A DNA stretch of 64,000 nucleotides, taken from assembly GCA_009829735.1 (NCBI GenBank), contig CM020618.1:24909346-24973345 (forward strand), given 5' to 3'. The position numbers were made by a program, and so were the translations under genes. Source of the stretch: Pyropia yezoensis. Lineage: Eukaryota; Rhodophyta; Bangiophyceae; Bangiales; Bangiaceae. Within the stretch, counting starts at the first letter, position 1; each line of letters opens with the position of its first letter. Below the pieces are notes generated by a model that made no database searches, was not told the origin of the DNA, and saw only the letters and a program-made list of their open reading frames with translations. Below are positions 10,040-20,993 of the stretch, piece by piece.

Positions 10040-10508
10040 TGTGGCAAGAACCACTGGCGCACCGAGCACTCAAGTTGGGGTGGTGCACATGGGCTGCCTC
10101 CCGTGACGTGGGAACCGGAAGAAGTGCAAGTCGTACACACGCTGTCTCTGTTGTGGGGTAATCCCCCCGCCAGTAAACATGATGATGGTGTGTGGGACAA
10201 CAGTTTCTTGGTCGGGACGGAGAAGCGAGTCCGAGCCCCGCTGTCCCTCCCGTTATCCCCTTAGGGTCCTCTCAGAATCTCGCCACTCAGAATCTCCCAC
10301 CCCAGGACCTGCCCTCTCGGCCACACGAAAATTCAAGACGATAAAATGCAGAAAGCCCTCAAGTCCATGTTGGATTCACTATCAAGCAAAGTATCCCTGA
10401 CTTAAGGAAATTCGGGATCAAATGCAACGGGAGGAACGGGTCGGACGAGTTGTCTCCCGCCCCGGTATGGCGCGCCCTGCCCCCCTGCGCGGGGCCAGTT
10501 CTGCCACA
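10040..10508 (-). repeat. Solo LTR of Gypsy family C, in the Copia RNase H
   Basis: This 469-bp copy is in inverse orientation to the LTRs of Gypsy-C at 43195 and 54356. It starts TGTGGCA and ends CTGCCACA, the family's terminal inverted repeat. The length equals that of 43195-43663. The flanking 5-mers are TTCGG and GTTGG, a decayed target duplication sharing three of five positions. Copia RNase H sequence continues on both sides, which proves it is an insertion. Confidence 0.85.
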
Positions 10509-10630
10509 GTTGGCCTGTTCAGGTCGGCGAACAACCTTGCGGACCGACTGACTAAGCAGGGCGTCTGCCAGAGTCTGGACGCGATGCTTCGGACCTCGGT
10601 GGTCCGGAACCCGGTGGAGCAGTGGAGCAT
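10509..10630 (+). pseudogene. Copia polyprotein C-terminus, first part
   Basis: This encodes the typical Copia RNase H tail motif (SANNLADRLTKQG), in the frame that was broken at 10040. It is interrupted at 10630 by Gypsy-A; the last ~20 codons resume at 31564 and end at a TGA at 31624-31626. Confidence 0.8.
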
Positions 10631-10997
10631 TGTAGCACGATAGGGTATCCGCTGCACGTCCACTCTCAGGGAACACTCGCCAGGGGGGATCGGCACCAAC
10701 GTCACCGGGAGGCCAAGGTTGCTGTCCTTGGAGCGCAAGCCACGGGACCAAGATGAGAGCCCAAATGGGAGGGGTTTGTTGTTCTACCTTGGCCGGCGGT
10801 GGATTCGCCGCCGGCCCTCTCGTTATAAACCCTCGGAGACACTACTTACTACCCTCCACCCCAAGATGTAAGTCCCGCTGGTCATACGTAACTTATAGAT
10901 ACCGTGACCAGTACGGACTCCCAAATTGAAAGTTAAGGGTTAGAAGTAGCCCCCCCGCTAGTATTAGGGTCACAATACGGACAACCATGTTGCTACA
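10631..10997 (-). repeat. Gypsy-A 3' LTR
   Basis: This 367-bp LTR is bounded by TGTAGCA and TGCTACA. On the plus strand it contains CGTTATAAACCC at about 10822, a TATA-like element pointing towards the antisense ORF. A purine tract on the minus strand (plus strand TATCCCCCCCTT at 10998-11009) adjoins it as the polypurine tract. Confidence 0.9.
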
Positions 10998-11580
10998 TAT
11001 CCCCCCCTTAGATTCGGCCCGTGGGTCGAGTTGCATTCGGGGTTCCGAATGTAAGTGGGTCGCGTGACCGTTTACCAGTCGGGTGGGGCTTTGCGCCCTG
11101 TCGCGACAGACACCCCTTTTCGAGGTTGTCTGAGGGGGGTGCCCCCCTTTGTGTGGTACACACTCGATCCGTTTTCCGGACCGTTAAATTCCCGATGCGG
11201 GTTTCTGTTCACGACCCCCCTTTCCGAGGGGTGGTGCAAGCGGATCCGCCACCAGGCGTCTGGTGGTAGGGGGGCCCCTCTCGTGAGACGATTGAGTGGG
11301 TGGCGGGGGTTGCCCGCGTTGCGTGGGGGCGGTTGGGGGAGACCCCCCTGGTTACCCCGTGTGGGGGGGGCGTGGCTCCGGTCCAGGTGCCTGGGTGGAG
11401 CGCCCTCGTAGCTCGGCTGGCGTGGGTCGTCCCGCGCTGCCGTATCGCTCGTGCTGAGCTGTGTGGTTATAAGAGCGGGTGCCCGCGCTTCCCTGGCTCG
11501 TCCGCGCGAGCGTTCCTTGTACCGGGTCGAGCCGGCCTCGGCTTTTCTGCACGGGGCGCCCCTGCTACCCCGGTTTCACC
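10998..11580 (+). promoter_or_regulatory. Leader and probable promoter of the Gypsy-A antisense ORF
   Basis: This 583-bp stretch between the 3' LTR and the antisense ORF has no gene. A TTATAAGAG motif at about 11466-11474 lies 107 bp before the ATG at 11581 and is a good candidate TATA box for a transcript opposite to gag-pol. The region is T/G-rich with runs of CCCCC and GGGG. Confidence 0.45.
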
Positions 11581-13935
11581 ATGTCGGACCCCCAGGTACC
11601 CGGGGGTGAGGACGACCTCCTGATTGAGGAGGAGGAAGAGGTGATGGTGGACGACGTTCCCGTCTCTGCCACCGCTGCCGAGTGCTTCTTGGCGAGCTCG
11701 TCCGAAGACGAGGGCGACCGGGTAACCGTCCGCGTGGCCCCGGAAGGTGCGCCGGGCGGTTTGTCGTCCGTGTGCAGCGGCACGACGGCTCCGTCGGGTG
11801 GCGGGCAACCGCGTGTAGCGGCTGCCTCTACCCCTACTCCTCCGGCGGCCCGGATGGCTTCTGTCGCCGGTGCCGGCGCGACTCTACCTCAAGACGGCGT
11901 CGCCGGCGTGGCGGATGGTCGTGGCCGCACCCCAGCCGAGCCGGCGGGTCAAGACGGCGCGGGTGCCCGCCCGGTTGGTGTGTCCGCGTCGGCGGGTAAC
12001 GGGTCTACCCCTGCCGCCCCCGTGGTGCCCACGGCGGGCCCGGGTGGCGGCGATGCTCTGCCCGCGGTGCCGCGGACGCTTGGTGGTCAAGAAATGTCTA
12101 CCCCGATGGCAGTGGATTCCGGGAGCTACTCCGGGCGGGCGCCCGCCCTTCTTCTTCCTCCTCGGCCCCGTTCACCTCCGGCACCGGCCCATCTGCCGGT
12201 GGGGCATCCCCCGGCGCCCCCTATTCTTCCTGGTCCTGCCCGGGTTGCCCCTTTGGGTGGCGGTGTCGCCTTGGCGGCGGGTCCACCCGCTATGTCGATG
12301 TCCGACTTGGTGGCTCGGGTCCGAGGCCTGACGGTGCAGGAGTCGATGGAGTCTGCTGGGCGGATGCGAGTGGACTTCCACCAGCCGCGTCCTCCTGGAG
12401 AGACCTCCCGGCGCGTCAAGGTGGACCCGAGTTGGGAGCGGGAGTTGGTGCGGCTGGTCAACCAGCCGAACGCGGTCCGGGTGGAACACCATGGGATCCT
12501 GAGTCAGCCGGACGACCGGCATGCGCAGCTCTGGCGCACCCGGGTGGGGCGGGGTGAGGTCTACCTCGACCCCGCCTTCGGGGTATGCGACTTGATTGCC
12601 CCCGCGTTGCCGCGGGAGGTTGACTACCCGGATAGTGCTCGGGGGGTTGCGGCGGCGGCGGAGCCGGTAGCGTTTGGGGAGACGGTGGGTGATACCGGCC
12701 GGTATCCCGGCTTTGAGTACTTCCCGGGGGTATCCCCGTACCTGACGTTGACGGCTCCGTACCAGCCTACGGCGGGTTTGAAGTCAGCGTCGAGCTGGCG
12801 ACGCAACCATGGTGTCATGGCGGATGCGTTCCGCACCGATATAACGTGTGCGTTGCAGACCGGTAACGGTCGCGCGCCGGTGTACACTGCCGTGCGCCCG
12901 CCTCTGTGGCAGGAGGGGTGGGAACCCGCCCCTGCTTTCCGGTTTGACACCGGCTTCCGCCTCCGATACTTCGGGAGTGTGCTGGCCTCCCGGCCGGTCC
13001 ACCCGTTGCAGGGTACCTTCACCCTTGAGGTTACCATCGGGCAGGCTTCCTCCTTCTTGCTGTCGGCCCGCCGGCAGGGGCGCCTGTTTCATCTTCCGAC
13101 GGGTGTCCGTCGGCACATCGCGCAGTTGGGCGTGGACATGATAGCCGCCAAGACCGGGTTGGCCTGGGAGTTCGAGGCCCTGCTGGCTGTTCACGATGCC
13201 GTGAACTGGGCTGGGCTGTTGGCCCTTCCCCCGTACCGGGACCCGCAGGCTGGGGCTTCCCCCTTGCCTCGTCACTCGTTGCGTATCCGGCGTACTCAGC
13301 CGGGTGAGCCCAATTGCCATGGGTGGGCGTCCACCGAGGCTGTTGCTGACCTGGGTATTCCCATGGTTATCCATGACCCTCTTCAGGTCCTTGCCCCGTG
13401 GTTCGGTAACCCGATACCGGCGGCGGTTGGCCGTCGTCCCCGAGAGTGGGGCTCTGCGGGTGGGGGGCGTAAGGTGTCCCGTCGCCGGGTTTACGTCGGA
13501 GCCCCTTCGGTGGGGTCCTACCGGGCCTCGTATCAGGCGCCACCGGCTCCGGTGGTGGCCGTGTCGGCTCCTGTGGCTCCTCTGGCTGCGACAGTGTCAC
13601 CTTCTGCCTCTGTCATGCCTGACGGGGGTCCTCGTCCATGGTATGAGGGCGTTGACGCCCTTATTGCCCGCGCGATGCGGGAGGGTCTCTCTGTTAGCTG
13701 GGGGGATATCCCCCCAGGTGCTGCGCTGGTTGGGTCAGCGCGTTGCTTCGGTGGCGTGCTTAACCGCCTCCAGACAGCTCTGGAGGACGTGGAGGCTGGC
13801 CGCAGCACCCTCGTTCAGCTATGCACCGAGGTAACTCGGGTGATTGACCGTCGTGAGATTGCCGACCGGTGGAGCATGGAGGTATACGCGCTTACGCGTG
13901 AGTGGCCTCCCTCGGGCAGTGGGTCTACCCACTGA
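11581..13935 (+). CDS. Antisense third ORF of Gypsy-A, unknown function
   Basis: This 784-aa protein is encoded opposite to gag-pol. It starts MSDPQVPGGEDD followed by a very acidic run (EEEEEVMVDD). Residues about 60-250 are Pro/Ala/Gly-rich and disordered. A folded-looking part runs from about 255 to 640 and contains FGSV at 464-467, then a block ending RRQGRLFHLP near 500 and a helix with AVHDAVNWAG. These line up with the antisense ORFs of Gypsy-B and Gypsy-C. Residues 640-784 are again Ala/Val/Pro-rich, ending in a short helical segment. I recognise no family; it is not gag, env or a known enzyme. It ends tail-to-tail with pol, 452 bp apart. The frame has no break although gag and pol do, which suggests it is under independent constraint or simply escaped damage. 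Confidence 0.7.
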   Translation: MSDPQVPGGEDDLLIEEEEEVMVDDVPVSATAAECFLASSSEDEGDRVTVRVAPEGAPGGLSSVCSGTTAPSGGGQPRVAAASTPTPPAARMASVAGAGATLPQDGVAGVADGRGRTPAEPAGQDGAGARPVGVSASAGNGSTPAAPVVPTAGPGGGDALPAVPRTLGGQEMSTPMAVDSGSYSGRAPALLLPPRPRSPPAPAHLPVGHPPAPPILPGPARVAPLGGGVALAAGPPAMSMSDLVARVRGLTVQESMESAGRMRVDFHQPRPPGETSRRVKVDPSWERELVRLVNQPNAVRVEHHGILSQPDDRHAQLWRTRVGRGEVYLDPAFGVCDLIAPALPREVDYPDSARGVAAAAEPVAFGETVGDTGRYPGFEYFPGVSPYLTLTAPYQPTAGLKSASSWRRNHGVMADAFRTDITCALQTGNGRAPVYTAVRPPLWQEGWEPAPAFRFDTGFRLRYFGSVLASRPVHPLQGTFTLEVTIGQASSFLLSARRQGRLFHLPTGVRRHIAQLGVDMIAAKTGLAWEFEALLAVHDAVNWAGLLALPPYRDPQAGASPLPRHSLRIRRTQPGEPNCHGWASTEAVADLGIPMVIHDPLQVLAPWFGNPIPAAVGRRPREWGSAGGGRKVSRRRVYVGAPSVGSYRASYQAPPAPVVAVSAPVAPLAATVSPSASVMPDGGPRPWYEGVDALIARAMREGLSVSWGDIPPGAALVGSARCFGGVLNRLQTALEDVEAGRSTLVQLCTEVTRVIDRREIADRWSMEVYALTREWPPSGSGSTH

Positions 13936-14386
13936 GGAGTGCTATTGTTTGTGAGGGAGAGGGCCCCGGTGACTCTTATGGTGGCCGGGTAGTAGTGAGT
14001 ATAAACTCATCCCCCGCTGGGGCGTTTGCATGATACCAATGCCTGCCATTGAGGAGTACCCCGTCTGACTTAGTCGTGGCTTGCCTCGGTTCTTTCCCGC
14101 CTCCCCCAACCCATCCTGGTTGGTTAATACTCATGAAGGTCAACCTTCCTTGGTCCGTCACTTGTCCCATGGATGAAGGTTTACATTGGTGTAAGCCTCA
14201 GGTTACTTTGAAATTATCGGAGTTAGTCTTCTCCTTCAAGTAAACTTGTAAAAGTCAGTAGCTTACTTAGTTTGCCTAAGTCCGCTCCAACTTAGTGAAC
14301 CGAAGTCTTGCCGAGTCCATGTGACACCCTACTTAGTAGGTATAAGCCTCACCCCCCAACAGCCAAAGTCGGTGTCGGTTGGGTTG
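13936..14386. other. Spacer between antisense ORF and pol of Gypsy-A
   Basis: This 451-bp stretch lies between the two convergent genes and is AT-richer than either. It contains several short repeats of a CTTAGT/ACTTAGT phrase (14200-14340). It presumably carries both 3' ends. No coding signal. Confidence 0.4.
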
Positions 14387-17300
14387 TTACAGTAAGCGGC
14401 GTCGCCTCATGTAAGGCATGAGGAGTTGGCGGGGTATATTCGCCGCCTGTTCCCAGGTGGGTGAGTCGTGTCGGACCCACATAACCTTGACGTACCAGGG
14501 TCCTGGTAGGTCCGGGTCGGTGTGTCCGACCACGCTCTCTACTTGGTATGGAATCCCATCCGGTCCCACCGGGTCATCTGACCGGTGGGTTGTAAGAGCT
14601 TCGTGTAGCAACCCAGCCGGTACCGGCTGAGGCTGTTCCGGCTTCGGAGCAGGTGTCACATCATTGAGGTTGATGCGTTGTATCTCCGTATCGGAGTGCA
14701 GGATGACAGAGTGATCATCTCTGTGTAAGATCTGGTACGGTCCCTTCACCGGTTGCATAAGCTTGTTCCCTCGGAACTTCTGGTGTCTGATGTAGACCCA
14801 GTCACCTGTTACCAGGGTTGCGTTGCGTACCCGTAACCGGGCGTCAAAGTTCTTCTTGTATCGAAGTTGTGTACGGTCAAGGGCACCCTTGAGCTTGGGT
14901 ATTATCCACGATAGCTTGGCCAACCAAGCTAAGTGGATCCGTTCGGCCGGTCGGCCCTTCGGTATATCATACCGAGTGCATCTGCCCGGTGGCACCGTCA
15001 GGTTACCGACGCCCATCGGCATGACCCATTCCAGGGGGGCAATGGTGGTACTCCGGTGGGGCCTGGCATTGTATGCCAGGGTCAAGACGGACAGAAGCCT
15101 GTCCCACGTCTTCGTGTGTTCCGCCACATAGCATTGGAGCATCTTGACGATGGTGCGGTGAACCGCTCCACCTGCCCGTTGGACTGCGGGTGGTAGTCGG
15201 ATGCCCGACGGGGTTCGATACCGAACATGCCCAGGACCTTAGTGCAGAATGCTGACGTAAGGTTTGCTCCGTTATCGGAGAGGAGTTGCTTCATTACTCC
15301 GTAAGCACTGATCCAGTGGTCAACCACTGCGTTCATGATGGTGTAGGCCGTATCGTCCGGGATTGCTACTGCCCGTGACAGCTTAGTAAAGCGGTCCGAC
15401 ATGACCAGGATGTACCTGTTCCCTTCTTCCGTTACCGGAAGCGGTCCGAGTATGTCGATAGCGGTTTGCTCGTTGGGTCCATCCGGGGGGAACAGTTTCA
15501 TAGCGGATGCCCGCCTATGAAGACTCATGCGATTCCGTGCGCACGGGTGGCATCCCCGCACGTGGTCGATTACGTCGACGGACATTGCTGGCCAGTAGAA
15601 GAACCTTCGCATTGCTGCGAACATGTGCGAACCCCCCGGGTGTCCGGCTGTGGGGTTCTCGTGTTCTCGTTCCATGACGGCCTGCCGCAAGGACACGGGA
15701 ACCACGACCTGATGCCGTCCATCGGCGGGTGCCCGCCGATATATGAGTCCGTCCTCGTTCTCGGAGAAGATGCCGGCCGTGCCGGCCAGGAGGTTAGCAC
15801 GATGGCGTTTACAGTCATCGTCATTGGCCTGTGCCTTGCGGAAGTCCGCGAGGGTCAACGGGCACGCAAGGTGTGCCATGGTATGGTCAACCATACCTTG
15901 GGTAGCATTACCCACCATGCACACCGGTACCACCGGGATGTCTTCGTCCACCTGTCGGGTATCCCCGCTTGGGGTATCGAGTCGCGACAGCGCGTCCCCC
16001 AGATGATGGGTGGAGCCGGCCTTGTATATGGTCCGGTAGTCGTGCTCGGCCATCTTCAGCCTCCACCGGGCTAGCCGACCGTGGCTGTCAGAATCCTTGT
16101 CACCAAAGTTGAGAAGCCATCGTAAAGGTTCGTGGTCGGACCTTACGATGAACCTGGAACCTTCCAGGTATGGCCGGAGCAGTTGCACTGCCCATATGAC
16201 TCCGAGGCACTCGCGCTCGGTGGCACTATAGTTACGCTCAGCCGGGTTGAGTGTCCGGCTGAAGTACCCTACCGGATGTAGGTCCGGGATAGCATTATCG
16301 GTACCGATGATGGTCTCTCCCTGTAGCAGGGTGCATCCCACTTGGGTGTCGCAGGCGTCGACGTCGATGACGAAGGTCCCGCGTCTATGCGGCAACGCAA
16401 GCACGGGTGGGGCTAGCAGAGCTTGCTTGAGCAGCTCGAATGCCTCTCCCTCGCTGGGCGAGGGAGGTTGGAGTACCTTTGGCAAGGCACTGCTCGTCAG
16501 AACCGTTAACGGTTTGGCTATACGAGCGAAGTCCTTGACGAACCGTCGGTATACGTTGCACATCCCCAGGAAGCTTTTCAGCTGTGTCTGGGTGGTTGGG
16601 TATTGCGCATCCCGGAGTGCCCGAGTATTAGCTTCGAGCACTCCCAGTTTACCTGGTGTGATCTGGTGACCCAGATACTCGACTGTCTGCTGGAAGAAGG
16701 CGCACTTCTTCAGGCGCAGGGTTACCCCGGCGTTCCGCAAGAGGGTGAGTACCTCGTCGACATGTTGCACATGGTCATCCATGTTACGCGAGAAGACAAT
16801 GACGTCGTCCAAGTACACCAGGCAGTTACGCCACTTGACTCCCGACAGTATGATGTCGATGGCCCGTTGGAATGTGGCGGGGGCGTTGGACAATCCGAAG
16901 GGCATCCTTAGGAACTCATACACGCCACTGTGACAGACGAACGCCGTCTTGGGGATATCCTCTTCCGCCACTGGGATCTGCCAGTACCCGGCATTGCAGT
17001 CGATAGTGGTAAACACTGTGGCTTCCCCCAGCGAGTCGATACACTCGTCCATCCTTGGTAAAGGGTATGAGTCTTTCTTGGTAACCAAGTTGAGGCGTCG
17101 ATAATCGATGCAAAACCGAGGGGTTTGATCCTTCTTCGGTACGATCACGACTGGGGCACCCCACTCCGACATCGAAGATCGGATCACCTTAGCTTCACTC
17201 ATCCTCTTCACTTCCCCATCAACGATCTCTCGTTGCATAGGTCCCGCACGATGCGGTTGCGACCGCGCTGGTCGAGCACCTGGTACCAGGTCTATACGGT

Positions 17301-18572
17301 GTTGGGTTGCCCCAATGGTACCCAGCGCCCCACCGGTCCATATGACGTCGTGCTTTCTTAACATCCGTCGTACCCATTCAGCTACCGAAGGGGGAAGGTG
17401 GTCGAGGTCAGCCTCGGCCAGTGCCTTCAAGGCTTCTTGGTCCTTTGGCGGCATGTCCGCCGGAGCCGCCGATGGGTTGGGCTTCCCGTCATCGGGTTGC
17501 TGTCGCTCGGTGGTCTCGGCGACCGCCAGCACCTCAAGTGGTTCCACTTGACCTTCCTTGTCAGGGGTAAGGATATCTCCTTCGTAGAGCTCGGCAATCC
17601 CGAGGATAGTTCCCTTCGGGAGGGTGACTGCCTTACGGCGATAGTTCGCCATCACCAGCAGTGATGACCCCCCTGCTGGGAGGTCTGCGATACCATTGGC
17701 CATGGTCAACCCATGGCGCTTGTAGGTTCGTAGGTTGGACTGAACTCTGTAGATGCCTGCGAGGTTACAATTAACCGGGAGGACGGTCTCCGATAGCGGC
17801 TCAAAGCGAGTCCGCTTGGCCAGCCGGAGTGTCTTCGGTTCTACGCTTGCGTATACCTCAGCCACGTTAGCGTGGCTCCCTTGTAGCGTCAGGTCCCTGA
17901 CGATAACTGTCTGTCCTCTCTTCGTCCCGTCGGCCTCTTGCAGCTCGACGGTCCTCCGGCCCGGCCGGATTGCATCAACGTGAACGTTGATGAAGGTGCA
18001 CCCCAATATGCAGGGCACAGATAGCGTCTCACATACCAGGAAGTCAACTTCCGTAGTAAGCTCCCCGATGGTGACCTGCAGCGACATCGCTGCGGTCGCA
18101 CGAATGAGACGACCATTCGCATCCTTGATCGTTGGTCCCCGAGCAACTCTGACTCGCGGGAGCCACTTGTCCGGGAGGGTATCCTTCCGGATCAAGTTAG
18201 GTCCAGCCCCTGTATCCAGTACGGGGTAGTACGACCGGGTCGACTGTGGGTCAACCCCAGTGTGGCTGATACCTTGAAGTTCTCCAAGGTGAACAGTACG
18301 TGGCCTACACCGATATCCGGTGTAGCTCGGGCATCCTGAACAGGGCCCTTGTCTGGTTCCATGTGACGGGGCTTCCCGTCCTCTCCTCCCAACCTTGGAG
18401 GTTGGTCATCAATCCCCTGACGCCGTGTCGTCGGGGCCGGAAGGTGTACCCGGGGGTTGATGCGGCGTCGGCTCAACCGCGCTCTCCGTGGGGCTTTCCC
18501 CGCGGCAGTCCGGGGTGGCTTGCTAAGGTTACCCCAGCGACCCCGTGTCGTCCTTCCTCTTACTCGTTTCCC
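14387..18572 (-). pseudogene. Gypsy-A pol: protease, RT, RNase H, integrase, chromodomain
   Basis: Reading starts in the -1 frame at the slippery site (18572). The protease active site LDTGAG is at about 18219-18202. RT has FCIDYRRLN and YLDD (near 16815-16800). RNase H follows (FVIDVDA... and HHLGDALSR). Integrase has an HHCC finger (ending CHPCARNR), then DILGPLP and DNGAN. A chromodomain-like tail (WYVKVMWVRHDSPTWEQ) at about 14480-14420 places it among chromoviruses. The protein is broken by two single-base frameshifts: one just before the protease motif (about 18230) and one in the integrase core (about 15150). Otherwise it has no internal stop. Confidence 0.92.
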
Positions 18573-19449
18573 GTGCTCGGCCGGGTACTGTCCTCCGGGG
18601 CATCCGAGGGAGGGGGTGCCTCCTCGACTGCCAGTACTCCTCCTGGAGCTTGCTGCCTACCCGGTGCCGGGTCTCGGGCGGGATACCCACCCATGGATGC
18701 CTTGCGTTGCGCCGCTGCCCGTCGGGACTCCTCCGGGATGAGTGGGCATGCGGACACCCAGTGTTGGGGGTCTCCGCACAACATACATCCGGACGTGCCG
18801 GCCGTCCCGGGCGTCCGCGTCGGGTCGGCTCCATAGGTCCGGTTGCCTGCCTCGGGCGCCCGAGTGCCCGCCCCTCGGTAGGCCTTGGGTCCCGGTGCCA
18901 GCCGAAACATGGACTCCCCCAACCGGTTGGCTTTACCAGCGATGTGCGGAGGTGCCTCCGTACGTACTGCCCATGTCGGCAGTGGCTGGTGGGGGTTACC
19001 CGTAACCGGGGCATACCCCGTAGTCCGCACATACGGGACGCGCCGACCCGCTCCCTCGTTAACCTGGAACTGGGTCCCAGCCGGGGCGATGTACGCTACC
19101 GTACCATGCTCATCAATCACCGGCGTCGCCGGTAGCAACAGGTTGCCCTGTTGGTCGACTAGAGGTTCATCCTCACCGGTAGGGGTGTGTTCGGTCGCCA
19201 CCAGTACTGGTGCGGCCTTACGTTCCACCTTCTCTTGCCTCGGTACCGGGGTAAGACTGGGCTTGCCTCCCTCGCCCTTGGGCTTTGGGGCCAAGGCGCA
19301 TTCCGGGTGTAGCACCCGGTAGGCGTCCCCTAGGGACTTTCACATATGCATCAGTCGACTGAAGTTCGTCCGGGCCGTATTGGCTCCCCGTGCGGATATC
19401 CGCACGTAGTTGGGTACTCCTGCGAACAGGATGGCCCGTAGTTCCCCTT
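18560..19449 (-). pseudogene. Gypsy-A gag, C-terminal part
   Basis: This is the part of gag downstream of the Gypsy-B insertion. It contains one CCHC zinc knuckle (CMLCGDPQHWVSAC), the nucleocapsid RNA-binding motif, in a Pro/Arg-rich context. One in-frame TGA at 19342-19340 breaks it. The frame ends with the codons for Gly-Asn-Glu and TAA at 18562-18560, overlapping the frameshift site. Confidence 0.85.
18566..18572 (-). promoter_or_regulatory. Predicted -1 ribosomal frameshift site, Gypsy-A
   Basis: The minus strand reads G GGA AAC in the gag frame, a classic X XXY YYZ slippery heptamer, followed by GAG and the gag stop TAA. The -1 frame is open from here into pol. The same heptamer occupies the same position in Gypsy-B and Gypsy-C. 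A downstream structure was not evaluated. Confidence 0.8.
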
Positions 19450-19988
19450 TGTAGCAGTACTCCCAAGCACCAACCCCGAGTCAGGGAAGGAAGAGGAGTA
19501 TTGCCGATATCCCAACTTGGGACACCGGAAGCAAGCACCTCCACACAGCCGAACACGGAACTTGCGTGTGGTGAGCGGGTCCACTCACCAAGGCACGAAC
19601 AAGATGTGTCGGAGCCAGACGGTGTTTTCTTGCTTGGCCAGCCAAGGTGGGCCCTCCCCGCCTTGCTGTCCCTCCTTATCAACCCTCCTCACACCCTCAC
19701 GCAACCCCTCAAAACACTCAGAAAATGAACCCTCAAACAAACCAATCATATCACTCCACATGCAAAGAACTCAAAGCGTAGAAATCCGTCTGGCTCCCGT
19801 GCAAAAATCCCAAGAAACAAATACCAGCAGCATTACCCTGCTCTAGTATGTCGGAAGTCCTAGTCGAATTTCCGTCCAGAAGTCAGAAGTTTCACCATCG
19901 TGAGTCGGGTGAATTTCGACTTCCGGTCAGGTCCACTTGACCCGAATCTTCAAAGTATTGGTACCGAATTCCGGCCCAATCTCCCACA
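19450..19988 (-). repeat. Gypsy-B 3' LTR
   Basis: 539 bp, TGTAGCAG on the plus-strand left edge and CTCCCACA on the right edge. The adjoining plus-strand TTTCCCCCTTCTC (19989-20001) is the polypurine tract on the minus strand, which fixes this as the 3' LTR. Confidence 0.95.
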
Positions 19989-20993
19989 TTTCCCCCTTCT
20001 CAAAAGTCCAGCCGTCCCGGTGGACGTCCAATCAGCGCGAGTCGCAGTGACCGGGAGAGGAGGATGCAATTCCCGAGTTGAGATGCAAAGTACGGTGCAT
20101 CGCTGGCGTCTAGCGTGCACCAGGGTTACGCCGGGGTTGCACTCGCGTCCGGCGGGGCCCTCCGGGAGAGGCAGTCCCTCTCCGTGGGGTGCGCTCTCTG
20201 CCCTGACACTGGGTAGAGGAGCCCCCTCCACGCGAAACAGGTGTGGGGGAAAGTCGTCCCCCACCTGGTCAGGGTGCTCCACGGGTGGACTCACGTGTGG
20301 GTGAGCCCCCCTAATCTGGGTGTCGGCGTACCTCCGCCACACCCCCTGCCCCTCAACTGGAGGAGTAGGGCGTCGACGTTCTCACTCGGAACGTCGACCT
20401 GCACCTGCCCCTTCAGTTGGGGTACGGTTGCTCTCGGGGGGTCGGGTTGTGTCCCCCCCTTCAGCTCGATCCACCCCCAGCTGGCTCTCTGCGGGGTGTT
20501 CCTCACTCCTTCCCCCCCCTTTCTAGTCAGGGTTGAGGGGTGTGCGCACCCCGAGTTGGGGGTGTTGCACTCGGTCGCCGGCGGTGGGACTCGGCCGCCG
20601 GTGCGGGGTCTTCTCTCCCCTTCGTGTGTGCGGGCGGGTGTGTGCCTTCCCGCCGCTGCTCCCTCGCGTCGGCGGGTCTGTCTCTTCCCGCCGTGCGGTT
20701 GGTGTCGTTGGTTGGGGTGGTGTCTTCCCCCTTCCGCCCCTGTGTCGGGCGTCTTCGTTGTCGGTGGGGGCGTGGGTTGTGTTCCCCCCCCTTTGTCCTC
20801 GTTGGCGGGGTTGTGTCTTCCCCGCGCTGCCCCTTGTGTCGGGCTTCTTCGTTGTCGGTGGGGGGTGTGGGTCGTGTCCCCCCCCCTTGCTCTACCTCAC
20901 CGAGTCGGTCAAGGTTGGTTGTCGTCGGAGGGGGAGCGGGTCGTGTCCCCCCCCGTGCTCAACCTCACCGAGTCGGTCAAGGTTGGTCGCGTG
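19989..20993 (+). promoter_or_regulatory. Leader of the Gypsy-B antisense ORF, with imperfect tandem repeats
   Basis: About 1 kb without a start codon in good context. From about 20560 it is made of T/C/G-rich imperfect repeats. A ~93-bp unit containing TCTTCGTTGTCGGTGGGG recurs at about 20750 and 20843. A ~66-bp unit containing CTCACCGAGTCGGTCAAGG recurs at about 20896 and 20962, just before the ATG. The frame of the ORF stays open upstream to about 20241 without an ATG that I would choose. No clear TATA box was seen. Confidence 0.5.

Noticed and set aside
10040..10508. Copia-specific spacer between RNase H parts
   Set aside because: The sequence matches the Gypsy-C LTR with its terminal inverted repeat, so it is an insertion.
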